DNA from: a cyanobacterium endosymbiont of Rhopalodia gibberula
GTDB lineage: Bacteria > Cyanobacteriota > Cyanobacteriia > Cyanobacteriales > Microcystaceae
DNA: 64,000 bases
Assembly (NCBI RefSeq): GCF_003574135.1
Contig: NZ_AP018341.1
Span: forward strand, 620,001-684,000
Direction: 5' to 3'
The translations under genes were made by a program, and so were the position numbers. Below, piece after piece: positions 40,373 to 52,353 of this stretch (position 1 is its first letter; each line of letters opens with the position of its first letter). The notes under the pieces are model-generated. The model made no database searches and had not been told where the DNA came from. It saw only the letters and a list, made by a program, of their open reading frames with translations.

Positions 40373-41554
40373 TTAACTATTTCCCGTTCGCTTTAAAACA
40401 TCTTCGGCTGATAGACCATCCCCTTGATAACCAAAGTACCATAAGGCGGCTGCGGCTTGAGCGCGAGTTACAGTTTTTTTAGGTTGAAACAACATTGTAT
40501 AACCAAAGACACGGCGGACGTTCCCCTGTTCTCCATTTTGGAAATCAGCATATAATCCCCGTAATCCTATAGGACCAATTTGAGTAGTATCTTGAAATCC
40601 CCAAGTTTCTTTAATCCCATCAATAGAAGCTTTAGGTAGACTTCTACCCATGTCTAAAGGGACTTTCCAAGTAATTAAATCAGACCGTGTTAAAAATTCA
40701 TCAGGACGGAATAAGAAAGTGTTACTGTCTCCTGTAAGATGCGAAGAAACTAACCCTGCCTCGGCTAATCCTTGAATTACGGGAAAATCAGCGTCATTTG
40801 AAGGAACATCATTAAAAGCCGGTTTAGCATTTTTTAACCCTAAACGGATTTGTTGCTCAGGGGAATCTTGATAAAATTTATTTTTAGCCTTGACTAACCA
40901 TCGTGCATATTCTCGACGAGTAATCGGTTCATTAGGGTGAAATTGGTTATTTTCTTTAGCGGTTAAAATACCCAAGTTTGCTACGTCTTGAACATAGGGA
41001 CGTAAAGCTTCAGGAACTTGATTAAGATCAGAAAAATTAGCAGGTTTACTAGTAACAGTTGAAAACTGGTTAGACGAACCATTATTTAATTGAGTGGTAT
41101 CAGCCTGTTTATATTCAAGGGTGAATTCTGTTGTTGATTTTCTAGGGAATAGAGACAGTCTAATTTTTAGATTATCTTTTTGAGCAACTAATGAACTTTC
41201 TTCAGAGTTAGACGAAAAAGGCTGAATAATTTCCCATTTTTGTAACTTTAATTGCTGTCGATAAAAATTCTTAATTTCCTCAGTAGGTTTATCAGTTTTC
41301 CAACTAGCTGCCCCATTATTTTCTGTGATTTCTTGAGTTATTTCTTGTAAAGTAGCTTGGGGATATTGGGGGATTTCTGAGGGAAAATTATTCGGAAGTT
41401 TAATGGTTGAATTTTGGTGAGTTTCTAAATTTTTTGTGAATTTAGGATTTGCAGAAAATCGACCTTCCAACCCCTCGATTCCACTACACGCTGTTAATAG
41501 TCCTATTAAGGAAATCAAAATACTGTAACGTATCACAACCATAAGCCTAGACAA
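40373..41554 (-). CDS. S-layer homology (SLH) domain lipoprotein
   Basis: A 393-residue exported protein. The N-terminus ends in a lipobox (LLTACSG, Cys about 23), so it is probably lipidated. A beta-rich middle region follows (about 60-150; KPTEEIKNFYRQQLKLQKWEI resembles a small ligand-binding fold). Two or three SLH repeats then occupy about 190-385 (PYVQDVANLGILTAKENNQFHPNEPITRREYARWLV; RPDEFLTRSDLITW; FQPKKTVTRAQAAAALW). SLH repeats anchor proteins to cell-wall polymers. Isolated gene, apparently intact. Confidence 0.85.
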   Translation of the reverse strand: MSRLMVVIRYSILISLIGLLTACSGIEGLEGRFSANPKFTKNLETHQNSTIKLPNNFPSEIPQYPQATLQEITQEITENNGAASWKTDKPTEEIKNFYRQQLKLQKWEIIQPFSSNSEESSLVAQKDNLKIRLSLFPRKSTTEFTLEYKQADTTQLNNGSSNQFSTVTSKPANFSDLNQVPEALRPYVQDVANLGILTAKENNQFHPNEPITRREYARWLVKAKNKFYQDSPEQQIRLGLKNAKPAFNDVPSNDADFPVIQGLAEAGLVSSHLTGDSNTFLFRPDEFLTRSDLITWKVPLDMGRSLPKASIDGIKETWGFQDTTQIGPIGLRGLYADFQNGEQGNVRRVFGYTMLFQPKKTVTRAQAAAALWYFGYQGDGLSAEDVLKRTGNS

Positions 41555-44500
41555 TACCTCAAGAATGAAGAGTTCGTCTATCTAGACTAACGCATTGCAG
41601 CAAAAGTAGAGGAAGTAGATATTATGTTCCTTATAAATATCTAAAATCAAATTATTATTTTTTATTTTAAATATTAATGTTATTACAAAGCAAGCAACAA
41701 AATAAGTAGACAATTTTAAATAAAGTTAAAGAAAAATGAATTACTTTATATCTCTATATCTACTGAAATAGAGATATCGTCATATTATTTTAATATATTT
41801 CTATTATAGATAATATAAGATTATTTGTTTTACTTTATGATACTATTTTATTTAAGCGAATAAATTTTACTATATTTTAGGTATTTTTTTTATTAAAAAT
41901 TATGTTTTTTGAAATTTAGGTAATCTTTTATGTTATGCTGAAAGGCAAATTATTATTACTCATAATGTTTCTTGTTTTTTTATAAAAAATCTTTTCTACT
42001 TCACTAGAAACTTTTTTTATCCTCTTATATTTAAATATATATTTATACTTTTGTTCTCATTCTATAGAATATTTTTGGATACGAGTCAACCTTAAGAATT
42101 TCTACTATCCTAATTGTGTTAGCTATAATTTTCCTAATTAGAAATAATGAATATCTAGTGAGTACTCCTTTTAACTACTTTTCTATTTTGTACTTATTTT
42201 AAATTTATTAACTTACTCAATTAATATTGGAGTCAACCCATTCTAATAAAGTAATCTTAGTTATTAACTTTTAATTATTAGTAAATACAAAAAAATCTTT
42301 TTTTCTTTTAACATATTTATTAACCTACTAAATAAATAAACTATAGCTAGCCTAAAAAAGCTATGATAAGCTCATAATAATAAAAATAAAATCATTAATT
42401 AATAGAGTTGCTAAAGCTTCAATAATTTTTTTAAAAAAAGTTATAGGAGAAGTATTGTAAGTTATTAATTACTCTAGAATAGATTTAAACATAAATAGAA
42501 TTGATATTTAAATTTGTATTAAAATCCTATAAAATAGGATTTTAATCACTAATAAAGTAGCCAATATCTCTCTAAAGAGTAATTTTACTAAACTTTATAT
42601 ATTAAATTATAAATACAAAAAAATAATCTTTAATATTTTTTCTTTAAAAGAAATTAAAATGTACTTATTTCTTGTCTTAATTTATATTAATATTTATTGT
42701 GTTATTTTTTAAATAAAATTTAATAAAAACCTAATAATAAACAATTTTTAAATTTAAAATAAAGTATAAATATAACTAATAAAAACTTATATTTTTTGTA
42801 ATTTAATTAATAAAAAATTATATCAAAAAATGAATTAACTGTTACAAGATTGCCTTGGGTATAAAAAGGTTTTTACTTTGAAATAAACATTTTTCATATA
42901 TCATATAATTAATACATAAATAAATTCACATAACAGTTAGCTTAAAAAAAAACCTAAAAATATAACTAAAACAAATGAAGTAAATGAACAAAACATAGAA
43001 ACAATATTTAAATATTTTACCTACCCCAAAAAAATATATATAAAAACTTAAAGTTTTAAGCCGTTCACAATTAATAAAATTCCACTAAGTGAAGTACAAC
43101 AACATTATTATCTAATGTTAATAGATTTAGACCAAATAAAGAAGTAAATATAGAAATTATACAAACATAAAAATCTAAATAAATAGTGAAATAAATAGAA
43201 TTTTAGAAAAAGAAATCTTGACTAAAATTAAAGTAATTAGTTTATATATTTAGTAACTGTATAAGAATAAAATTAATAAATTTTTAAATAAATTATTACT
43301 TTAAAATAAAATGGCATGAAATATATTTAGGTAATTAAACATTAACTCATTTAATGAGATTTTTTTAAAAAATTTTAAATAAGAAGTCAAACAGCTTAAA
43401 ATACCAGTGAACAATAAAACCTCTTTTCAGGTTTTTATTAAGGGAAAAAAGCTAAAATAAACCAGAAATATAGAATTTAGCTAGTTATCTTAAAACTATA
43501 CCAATTAGCTGATTGGTATAAAAAAATAGGCGTTGGATTAAAAAAATTACTGTTTATTTTAATTAACAAATAAATCAAGATAGAGTAGACGGCGTTGATA
43601 ATTAATTGAAGTCAATAAAAAAAGAGCCTATTAATTCAGGAATTTTGTCAATTATTAACTGCAATTTTTGTTGAAATTAACATTTCAACAATTAATTATA
43701 TATCGTAAGTTTAGTTGTTTCGAAATAAGGTGAATAAATTCTAGTTTAGATATTTTAATAGTAAATTATGATTATCTTTAAAAGACACTTGTATTTAAGA
43801 TATAAAACTATTTATCAATTAGCTTTTTACATTTTATTAATTTTTATTAAATAAGAAAATTATTAAACATTAAAAAGTTAAAAAAAAACTTATTGATTGT
43901 ATCAAAAAATAATAAAACCTAGTAGTCAAATTTAACAATTTAATGAGTTTTTTTAATTAAAAACCTGGATTATTGCTCACTTTATTTAAGTCTTAAACAT
44001 CTTAATAAGAGATAATAAAATGATATATTTTTTGTATTTTTTCTTAAAACTTTAACTTTTCTGAAGTGTTTTAAACAAGCGATTTTTCTATATTTTAAAA
44101 TATTCAACCAACTGGTACTCTTTTTTGTTGATTGAAAATTATCAATTTTTAGCTATATCTATCATTAAATCTAATATCTCAGATGAGCGATCACAGCCTA
44201 AAAATTTAGATTTAGCTATCTAAACTGCTATTTTGATAATTTCTTTTTTTTATTAGCTTTCTACTTTTTATTTTCAACGCTCAAACAATCACCTTACATT
44301 TTAGTACACCTCATATTTAAGTTCATCTGTTAAGGTGTGACTCTTACCTCCACAATCAGATTATTTGTTTTAAGTTCGACATGAGAATCTTATTTAGAGA
44401 ACTAGAAAAAGTTAGAAGTCGAAAAAACTATAACTCCAACCTTTTAACTTTATAAAAATCTTTTTACCGCCTTGAAGAAGCACTCAGATGCAATTACTGA

Positions 44501-45793
44501 ATTTTTTAGTAAAACACCGGCTTTTTCCGATACTGAAGACAGATTAGGAAAAGAACCTTCCCCCAACCCGACTCTAATTATATCTTTTGTCTATTGCTGT
44601 CTATATATTTTCTTCTATCTCTATAAGAGAATTCACACTATATCTAAATATATTTTAGGAAAAAATATTTAGATATTCAATTAATTTACAGGAAGTTTTT
44701 TATGTGGTTATTTCTATTTGAAGATTTTAGAAAAAAACTTCTACCATGAATAGAAAATAATATTTCTACACCTGTTATATGTCCTTTATCAAAATTAAAA
44801 TAGTTGGAAATAGGTTTGACCTGAAACAAAAATTTTTTAAATTCCTACTCACTATACTAGATAGTTAGAATCAGATCCTAAATGATAGGATATCACATAA
44901 TCAACCCTTACATGGTACTTAACAAATAGTTAACAACTTATTTTCACTCTAAACCTTGAAATTTGTTCCGCAAACACTGAATCTACAACAGTCATTGTAA
45001 CCACAACTTAAAAGCATTTGCGTTCATAGTTAACTTCTTCGTTTAAAGACTATGTTACTGACAACATTTGTCTTAATCATTAGTAGCTATAACGCCTACG
45101 TCAGAAATTACAAAGCTTATTCTTAGTTCATTTAAACCGCTTTATTTTACATCTACTTCATCTCAAACTGTTGCGTTAAGCTAAAATCAGAAGATGTTGA
45201 CTTTATACAGACTTCTTAAAAAAAGTAAAAACTTCATTTATACTACCCCAATGAAGTTAATCTCTCATAAGATAAAGCAATGTAACAAAAGCTTAATAAA
45301 ATGTCTGGCTTATAGGTTTTTAACTTCATGAATTTTTAGCTTTGATAGTTTTTTGTACCAAATCAATAACCTCTATAAGTCGATGAAACGCGTACACAAC
45401 ATTATTTTTGGCAAGACCTTTTTCCAAAATTTACTCAGCATGAACAAAATATATAAGTAAATCTACTCAAAAAATCAGAAAGTTTGAATAACTTTCTTTC
45501 AAATCATTTAACGAATACTGTAAACAATCTGTAATAATCTAAAAGGGCAGTGTATTTTAAAGTCCCTATTCATTGGCAGAACTGTTCAAGATTGAAACAA
45601 AATCGTCAGTGATCACCCCATCAGCACAGTTAGAGGTAAGGCAATTTTGACGGCACGAGCCAATATGACTAGCAAAAATCTGGTTTTTTTGGAAATGCGT
45701 CTCTGGAAAATCTCTACGTAAGTCATATTCGATATGGCTGATCAGTGCTAAACCAATGAGTTTTTTCTAAACCAATCAATGGAGGTATATCCC
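41555..45793. other. 4.2-kb AT-rich gene desert
   Basis: The longest empty stretch in the window. From about 41640 to 44330 it is nearly all A/T with stops every few codons in all frames, so any former genes are erased. From about 44330 to 45778 composition recovers somewhat, but no family could be recognised. The last 250 bases contain the leader of the RNA-binding protein gene. No tRNA, repeat array or CRISPR was seen. Confidence 0.6.
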
Positions 45794-46258
45794 ATGCCCA
45801 TTCGCTTATATGTCGGTAACTTACCCAAAGAACCTATCGAACGCCAAGCTTTGCAAGAAATGTTTGCTGATGCTGGTGAAATTATGTCCACCAAAGTAAT
45901 TAAAGATCGCAAAACGGGGAAATGTCGAGGGTTTGCTTTTGTCACTGTAGCCACAGATGAATTGGCCGATGCGTTTATTGAGAAATATAACGGTCAACCT
46001 TTCATGGACAGTTCTCTCAAGATTGAAAAAGCCCTACCAAGAGCTAAAAACATAGGCAAAGAAGAAAAACAAGAGGAAAAGTTTACCCAAACTTCGGCTC
46101 CAGCTCCAAAATCATTAGCGAAAAAAGGTGGTGCAAAAAAACGGTCTCGTGCTCAAGGCAGTGGTAGTAGTCCCTCTGGCGATAGCTTTCAACCTGATCC
46201 TCGTTGGGCTGATGAATTAGCTAAGCTTAAAGAAATGCTGGCTACTTCATCTAATTAG
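45794..46258 (+). CDS. RRM-type RNA-binding protein
   Basis: Cyanobacterial Rbp-type glycine-poor RRM protein, 154 residues from ATG 45794, which has GGAGG at 45781-45785 (8-base spacing). RNP2 is LYVGNL (residues 4-9) and RNP1 is RGFAFVTV (about 43-50). A basic linker (KKGGAKKRSR) and a conserved-looking Trp-containing C-terminal segment (PDPRWADELAKLKEML) follow. Such proteins bind U-rich mRNA and some are cold-induced or help target mRNAs to thylakoids. rpiA follows 122 bases later. Confidence 0.9.
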   Translation: MPIRLYVGNLPKEPIERQALQEMFADAGEIMSTKVIKDRKTGKCRGFAFVTVATDELADAFIEKYNGQPFMDSSLKIEKALPRAKNIGKEEKQEEKFTQTSAPAPKSLAKKGGAKKRSRAQGSGSSPSGDSFQPDPRWADELAKLKEMLATSSN

Positions 46259-46380
46259 AAGAATGCTAGGGTAAAGGGTGGGTTTATAAACAATGATTGA
46301 TTAAGTAATTACTCATCCTCTATTCTTGAGGTTGAAATCTAAAGACCCAGACAAATAGTCTGCTGTTAAGGAGTTTAGCC

Positions 46381-47091
46381 ATGTCAATAACTAATGATCC
46401 TGTTGTGCTCATGAAACAAGAGGTGGGAAAAGCCGCTGTTGCCCGTGTTCAATCTGATTCCATTGTCGGGTTAGGAACGGGCTCGACGACGGCCTATGCT
46501 ATTCAATACATTGGAGAACGCCTCAAATCAGGAGATTTGAAAAATATTGTTGGGGTGACGACTTCTTTTCAAGGAGAAGTTCTAGCCAGAAAATACAATA
46601 TTCCCCTAACTACCCTTGATGTGATTGATCACATTGACATTGCAATTGATGGCGCCGATGAAGTTGATCCGCATAAAAATTTAATTAAGGGAGGTGGCGC
46701 TGCTCACACTCAAGAAAAAATAGTAGACAGCTTAGCCAAATTTTTTATTGTGGTAATTGATAGTAATAAACTAGTAGATAAATTGGGCTCAACTTGTCTG
46801 TTACCTGTGGAAGTAATCCCCAAAGCGGTAACTCCTGTTATGCGTCAATTAAAACGACTGGGAGGAAAACCAGAACTACGAATGGCAATCAAAAAAGCCG
46901 GACCTGTGGTTACAGATCAGGGAAATTTAGTTATTGATGTCAAATTTGAAGAGATTAACAATCCAGACGCCTTAGAAGTTACCATTAACAATATTCCAGG
47001 GGTACTAGAAAACGGTTTGTTTGTTGGGATAACTGACGCAGTCTTAGTAGGGGAAATTATCAACGGTAAGCCGATAGTACGAGAACTATAA
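46381..47091 (+). CDS. rpiA: Ribose-5-phosphate isomerase A
   Basis: Interconverts ribose-5-phosphate and ribulose-5-phosphate in the pentose phosphate/Calvin pathways; cytoplasmic. Motifs: [13 protein letters not shown] (phosphate loop, about residue 29), DGADEVD (about 84) and [12 protein letters not shown] (about 97, with catalytic residues). 236 residues, normal. AAGGAG lies 8 bases before the start. A strong terminator follows. Confidence 0.95.
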   Translation: MSITNDPVVLMKQEVGKAAVARVQSDSIVGLGTGSTTAYAIQYIGERLKSGDLKNIVGVTTSFQGEVLARKYNIPLTTLDVIDHIDIAIDGADEVDPHKNLIKGGGAAHTQEKIVDSLAKFFIVVIDSNKLVDKLGSTCLLPVEVIPKAVTPVMRQLKRLGGKPELRMAIKKAGPVVTDQGNLVIDVKFEEINNPDALEVTINNIPGVLENGLFVGITDAVLVGEIINGKPIVREL

Positions 47092-47120
47092 ACTATAGCT
47101 GTTTTTTCCTAATTAATATC

Positions 47121-47151
47121 GATCCCCCCGTTTCTCACAAACGAGGGGATC
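47121..47151 (+). terminator. Terminator after rpiA
   Basis: GATCCCC(C)CGTTT at 47121-47133 pairs with AAACGAGGGGATC at 47139-47151, with one mismatch, 30 bases after the stop. No long T-run follows, but the stem is very stable for this AT-rich genome. Confidence 0.7.
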
Positions 47152-47894
47152 TGTGCCACCTGACTGTTTTTTGGTTTGTGTCAAGACAATCGTATTTAAT
47201 AAAATTAGTGTGTTATGGAGAATAAACAGTAAAAACTGTAAAAAAATATTTATCCCCGATTTGAGTACATAAGAACCAAAAGACTTCTAATTCAAATAAT
47301 GACTCTGTACATCTTGAAAGAGATAAGAATTGTAAACATCAAATAATCCTGCAACTTAGCTACGAATAGTGCCTATAGTCAATATTCCTTGAATAAGATA
47401 GCCATCATCAAAAACCAGTAGAAACGTCAGCAGTTCTGTTATAGCCAACTAAGCTCAGCAACTTCAGGAATATGACAAACAGCTAACAATTATAATTGAT
47501 TCTACCCTTAACAACAACAGAGGGGTCATGAAGCCCAACGATGCAGTTAACAAAGTAAGTTAGACACAATGATAATCTTCGAATAAACAAAACATGCTTC
47601 AGTTCAACTAAACGAATCGTATTTACTTTTCTTTTATAAAAAAGTAATCCTTTTGTCCAGAACGTAATACCGAAATATCTTTAATTTTTATTAAAAATCT
47701 TGGTGGATATATCAAATGATGAGCTCGAATCATGGCTCATGGTATGTCCAATGACATTCATAAAATCCAGTATAAAATTTATAGACGCTCATGGTATAGA
47801 ATCGATTTCATCTAAGCTATATTATCTTTAATAGAGATAATATAGCTTTTTAGTCAAAAAAACACCTTCTTTGTTCTGTGTTTCCTATTGCTTT
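47152..47894. other. Decayed spacer
   Basis: About 740 bases. No intact frame. Minus-strand pieces such as NCIVGLHDPSVVVKGRINYN look protein-like, but I cannot assign them. Confidence 0.35.
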
Positions 47895-48720
47895 GAACTA
47901 TTCCCTGTTTTCACAGTCAACACTTGAGGGAGAGTAACATCAGGGGAATAGAGAAAGTTTATCCTGACCAGTTTCCATAGTTAGGGACGAATCGTTTGTT
48001 TTACAAAGGGTTTGCCAAATTTACATTTGCTCAAGATAACGTACGCTAATTAGTCCTTGAAAAAAGACCTGTCAAGTAGGGAAGAAAGGAAACTTAACCT
48101 TCCAATTAGTTTATTCAGTTGAATGGAAACTTGTAGTATAATTGTAACTGTTTAGATTTCTGAAGTGGAATTATACAAAGGGAGTGTCAGGCTGTACTGT
48201 ATTCCATAATTACCATAAGCTTGATAAGCGGTGTTGAGATAATGGACTAACATAGGAGCGCTTTGCACTTGCTTAGTACCTAGAGTTCCTCCTTGTAGGG
48301 AGCATAATGGGTAAGAGATAGCTGAACTTTTAAGAGGAATGGTTAACCCATTTCCTTGATTTGTCAGTCTTCCTTGCCAGATAGAGCCTAAAGAGACACC
48401 TGCTATTCGACCATAAATAATGGGTTCAATCTCAGGGCGAGTAGCAGGGCAGTCACGGGAAAGGAAGTCACTAAATTTCCATTTTGTAGAACTGTTTTCT
48501 ATTCTTGTAAAGTAGGTGGTCGTTCTTCTCCGTTTTTATCAAGAGGAGCAAATTTTGCTAAACTCGCCATATAGACATTACCATTAGTCTCAAGACGAAC
48601 ATAATGTAGATCGTCCGTTTAAAAGAGGATCGAGATCTTTAACGGGAATAGGCAAATTCATTCACATTCGACTTTGCCTTCCATGAAGGATCAAATAAGG
48701 AGAAAAAATCTCCTCGATGT
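47895..48720 (-). pseudogene. Dead DUF3370-family protein
   Basis: Minus-strand pieces read HYVRLETNGNVYMASLAKFAP, then RPEIEPIIYGRIAGVSLGSIWQGRLTNQGN, GTLGTKQVQSAPMLVHYLNTAYQAYGNYGIQYSLTLPL and, near the 3' end, LYSPDVTLPQVLTVKTGNS. As I recall the cyanobacterial DUF3370 family, these are its conserved blocks in order (GVASGSIWQG, GTQQVQSAPIVVRY.DTAYQAHGNYGV.Y, DATPPQVLTVKT). At least two frameshifts and several stops break it. The protein was probably exported; function unknown. Confidence 0.7.
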
Positions 48721-49109
48721 TACCTTCTGTCTTTTTATAGTTATCAGTTAAGTTAGTCCTAGATTAGGATAGTAATGTCTTGATGATTGTTTGTATAGCG
48801 CTAATGGTTAAGTATTTCCAGTAGACTCAACTTGTTGATTTACAACTGGTAGCTCTAGCAATTAGTATCCTGACAAGAATACTTTTGATCAGCACATTAG
48901 CCTCTAGAATTACTAAATTAAGTTTAAAAATTTAACTCTAACCAGACTTATAGACTTTATTTCTAGGAAATGGCTTACGTTAGTTACTGATGAAGTTTTC
49001 TATCAAACTATATCTGAGAGTCTAATGTATAACTCGATCACATAGGGTTAATTAAGGTTCTATGTCAAGGGAAATATAGCCCAAAGTATAGTCAAGATCA
49101 AAAAAGTGG

Positions 49110-49790
49110 TAAAACCATCTCCCGAGACTTATGGCTAAACTAGTGTCGCTAAGGTTTTTATCCTGATATACTTCTCTTGCTCCCGGAGAAATTTTTTTTG
49201 ATGTTACCCCCTAAAAACTTGAAGATCATCTCAAATTTATTAAACATTAGGGATTAACTTTTATTAGCCTTAATTTACTTCTATTAAGATCTACAAGAAA
49301 ACATTTATGTGCCTAATAAACTCATCTTACTAGACTTTGATGATGCTTATTAGGGTAATCTTTCATATATTCTCTTACTAAGACACTACAGTTATTCTGC
49401 TGTGTTCTTACTGTATTTCAAGAAAATAAAAGATAAAATAAAACAAGCTGATTAAACCCGGCTATAACTTCGAGAAATGGCTAACAATTTGTTAGTAACT
49501 ATTGCTTTTTATACTACCAGTCATTCTCCCTAATTTAAGGAATTTGTCAGATAATCAACTATTTCGGACGTTAATAAACTCTAAATAAATTCTTAAGTAA
49601 TTACAAACTCCTATCTGTTCTTTTACATCTCCTAGAGAAAGAGCAGAATATCTATTAGTTTTAATTAGTAATTACTTAAGAATTTATTGTCTTTTCTCGA
49701 TCTTAATCAAATCTTAATAGATACTTATATTAGACACAACCCGTAAAAATTTTAGCAATTTGTTCAATTTTACTATGCTTAGACATAGAA
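49110..49790 (+). pseudogene. Dead polysaccharide deacetylase (NodB fold)
   Basis: Plus-strand pieces: KNLEDHLKFIKH-stop-GLTFISLN, then after a shift KLILLDFDDAY-stop-GNLSYILL and HYSYSAVF. Next come LVTIAFYTTSHSPN with RNLSDNQLFR, and PICSFTSPRERA. These match the NodB order: F..HLKFLKDHGF..ISL, KPILLTFDDGY..NY, YPAVFF, V.IASHT.SHP.L..LS..QL, and the TYP.G motif. The metal Asp pair DD survives, but the H-x3-H motif is damaged. Several stops and frameshifts. A 21-bp inverted repeat lies inside. Confidence 0.75.
49584..49688. repeat. Perfect 21-bp inverted repeat
   Basis: AATAAATTCTTAAGTAATTAC (49584-49604 reads as the reverse complement of 49668-49688) with 63 bases between the arms. Both arms contain the CTTAAG core. 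No target duplication is obvious. Confidence 0.85.
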
Positions 49791-49859
49791 CTTTCTGGGG
49801 TATTTATCAATCGGGACAGCTTATAATTGGAGTTTTTAAAAATAAGGTGGATTTGAGAA

Positions 49860-50302
49860 AAAGTAATGTCTAGATTAGGGGTAAGTATCTTCTTAGGTTA
49901 TCAGAGAGAATTTTTAGTTGGTTATATTTCTCATACCGTCTTTCATGTGGTGATGTTTCTACCGGGAATTCCCTCTTAGTAAATTTGGTCGAATCACACT
50001 TATTGGAAGAGAATCGATGAAATAAATTCCTGTAAATTGTCCCTTGTGAGTAGGTAGAAAACAGTACAATAACATCATTGCCTAGGGAATGAGCTCTACA
50101 AAATTATGATAGCCGACCAAATTAAAAAATACTTTTTCTCAATAGATAAGGACCTGTGATGTATAACTTTTAAGAAAAGTATCTCTTTTTTTAAAAAAAC
50201 CTTCAATTAAAGAACAAAATAACAGTGTTGTTCAAATTTTCGATAGAAATTATCTATATAACTAAGTAATCCAGTAAGATAAGGATAAGATTGTATATTC
50301 AT
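49860..50302 (-). pseudogene. Dead IS982-family transposase (copy 2)
   Basis: Nucleotide-level resemblance to the relic at 19210-20014: both contain a start like MNIxSxP, the phrase around ACATCATTG with CTCTAC/TTCTAC, and matching spacing from start to C-terminal blocks. Here FVELIP-like residues are lost, but GQFTGIYFIDSLPISV (family: TGISFIDSTPL.VC) is readable before stops take over. The 3' half is missing or erased. The two copies differ greatly, so they are old. Confidence 0.6.
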
Positions 50303-50449
50303 AGCACCAGACCTCAATAGATTTTGCTTCTCTTTTCCTGCTTAATTCTTCGTCCAACTTTCAATTATAAAATCAGGTTTTAAGTCAAATATTCAGTTCA
50401 ATATAGCTAAAGCCCTTGCTTTACATTGCCTTGGATTGCAAAACAGTTT

Positions 50450-51790
50450 TTAATCTAAATTACCTGTCAAACTAAACGCACGAGCTTCAGTGATTTTAAC
50501 TTCAACAATTTGACCTTTTAATTGATTAATGTTACCCCTAAAAAAGGTTAAACGATTACCCTGAGTTCGCCCCATTACTTGGGTTTTATCTTGTGGGTTT
50601 TGTCCTTCTACTAATACCTTTTCCATACGTCCTAAATACCGTTGTGATCTTTCCGCAGCTTTTTGTGCTACCAAGTGATTGAGACGTTGTAGGCGTTCGC
50701 TCTTAACGTCTTCACTTAATTGATTCTCCCACAAAGCTGCAGATGTTCCAGGACGGGGGGAATAAGCTGCCGTGTTGAGTTGATCAAATCCAATATCAGC
50801 GACCAATTTTAAGGTCTTCTCAAATTGTTTTTCTGTTTCTCCAGGAAACCCCACAATAGCATCAGCACTAATGGAAGCGTCGGGCATAAGATCCCGAATT
50901 TTAGAAATAATTCGGCGGTATTTCTCTTGGGTATAACCCCGTTTCATAGCTTTGAGTATTTCATTATCTCCTGACTGAAAGGGAATATGGAAGTGTTCGC
51001 ATACCTTAGATAATTCTTGACAAGCAACTATTAAACGTTCAGTAAAATAACGAGGATGACTTGTAGCGAAACGAATGCGCTCAATTCCAGGAATATCATG
51101 AACAGTGTAAAGTAAATCTGTTAGGGTGTATCGATGTCTACCCGTTTGTGTCACTCCCGGTAAATCTCGTCCATAGGCATCAATATTTTGTCCTAAGAGG
51201 GTAACTTCTTTGTATCCTTGTTGTCCTAAGACTTTTATCTCTTTTAGAATCTCTTCTGAAGTTCTCGATTGTTCCACACCACGTACATTAGGAACCACAC
51301 AATAAGTGCAACGTTCGTTACAGCCATAGATAATATTCACCCAAGCAGTAATAGTACTTTCTCTACGGGGTTTTGTGATATCTTCAACAATATGGATGGG
51401 TTCAGTGGCAACTACTTGATTACCATCATAGACTTGTTGTAGTAGATCTTCTAGACGGTTAGCGTGTTGTGGTCCCATAACTAAGTCCAATTCAGGAACC
51501 CGACGCAGGATTCTCTGTCCTTCTTGTTGTGCGACACAACCAGCCACTACTAGGGTTAAACTGGGGTTTTTATGTTTTCGTTTGGCCTGTTTTCCCAAGT
51601 ATGAATAGACTTTTTGTTCAGCATTATCCCTGATGGTACAGGTATTGTAGAGAATTAAATCAGCGTTGTTAGGATTTTCTGACCAAACGAACCCCATATC
51701 TTCGAGGATACCTGCCATGCGCTCCGAGTCAGCTTTGTTCATCTGACAGCCAAAGGTAATTATATGGTAGTAACGTGGGGAAGAAGCCAT
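50450..51790 (-). CDS. miaB: tRNA-2-methylthio-N6-dimethylallyladenosine synthase
   Basis: Radical-SAM methylthiotransferase modifying A37 of tRNAs that read UNN codons. The N-terminal UPF0004 domain has three Cys ligands ([25 protein letters not shown]). The radical SAM core has [11 protein letters not shown] (about residues 157-167). The C-terminal 70 residues are the TRAM RNA-binding domain ([26 protein letters not shown]). 446 residues, all clusters intact, ATG start. Isolated gene. Confidence 0.95.
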   Translation of the reverse strand: MASSPRYYHIITFGCQMNKADSERMAGILEDMGFVWSENPNNADLILYNTCTIRDNAEQKVYSYLGKQAKRKHKNPSLTLVVAGCVAQQEGQRILRRVPELDLVMGPQHANRLEDLLQQVYDGNQVVATEPIHIVEDITKPRRESTITAWVNIIYGCNERCTYCVVPNVRGVEQSRTSEEILKEIKVLGQQGYKEVTLLGQNIDAYGRDLPGVTQTGRHRYTLTDLLYTVHDIPGIERIRFATSHPRYFTERLIVACQELSKVCEHFHIPFQSGDNEILKAMKRGYTQEKYRRIISKIRDLMPDASISADAIVGFPGETEKQFEKTLKLVADIGFDQLNTAAYSPRPGTSAALWENQLSEDVKSERLQRLNHLVAQKAAERSQRYLGRMEKVLVEGQNPQDKTQVMGRTQGNRLTFFRGNINQLKGQIVEVKITEARAFSLTGNLD

Positions 51791-52353
51791 AGCTTAGGTT
51801 GTAGACTAAATATTTTTTTAGAAGAGTCTAGTCCCCTATTATAATCTGTTCATCATCTACATGACTTGTCCTAAAAACTAAAATAGACGATACCAGCTGA
51901 AATTGGACAACAAAACCACTAAACTTCAAACTAACTTTCAGTGAAGAATATTAACAACTAAGATGGGAAAGATCGTAATTAGTGTAGTAGGTTTTAGAGA
52001 AAAAAATTCTTAATATTCGTTCAAGATTTCCTTAACTTATGGACGTCGCCAGCGTCGTGATCTTGATATTTCCGTAATCTAAGCGGAACAAGCATTATTT
52101 TTAAGACCAACTAGTTCGATTGAAGGATTGTTTTGTAGTGGAGATTCTAATTTATAGATATATTGGTGATAGGGAGAAATTTAAGTTGTTTGTCATCATA
52201 AGTAGCTACTTGTGATTGTTCCGGGAGAAGAGAGGAATTGCTTAAAAGTAAAAGCAGAGAGCAGCATAAGAGCTTACTCTCTAGCAAATTAACCGAATCA
52301 AATAGGAAGGAAGTAATCACACAATTGGAATGTTTTTTTTCCGAAATCTGAGA
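51791..52353. other. Spacer between miaB and cop23
   Basis: 563 bases. Minus-strand pieces near 52030-52300, such as LLLLLSNSSLLPEQSQVATYDD and LLRKYQDHDAGD, suggest a broken exported protein, but I cannot name it. No clear terminator. Confidence 0.4.

Noticed and set aside
44472-44672. A 66-codon plus-strand open frame (TTG start)
   Set aside because: No canonical start or ribosome-binding site, composition drifts to AT-driven Ile/Tyr/Phe at the end, and no family is recognised.
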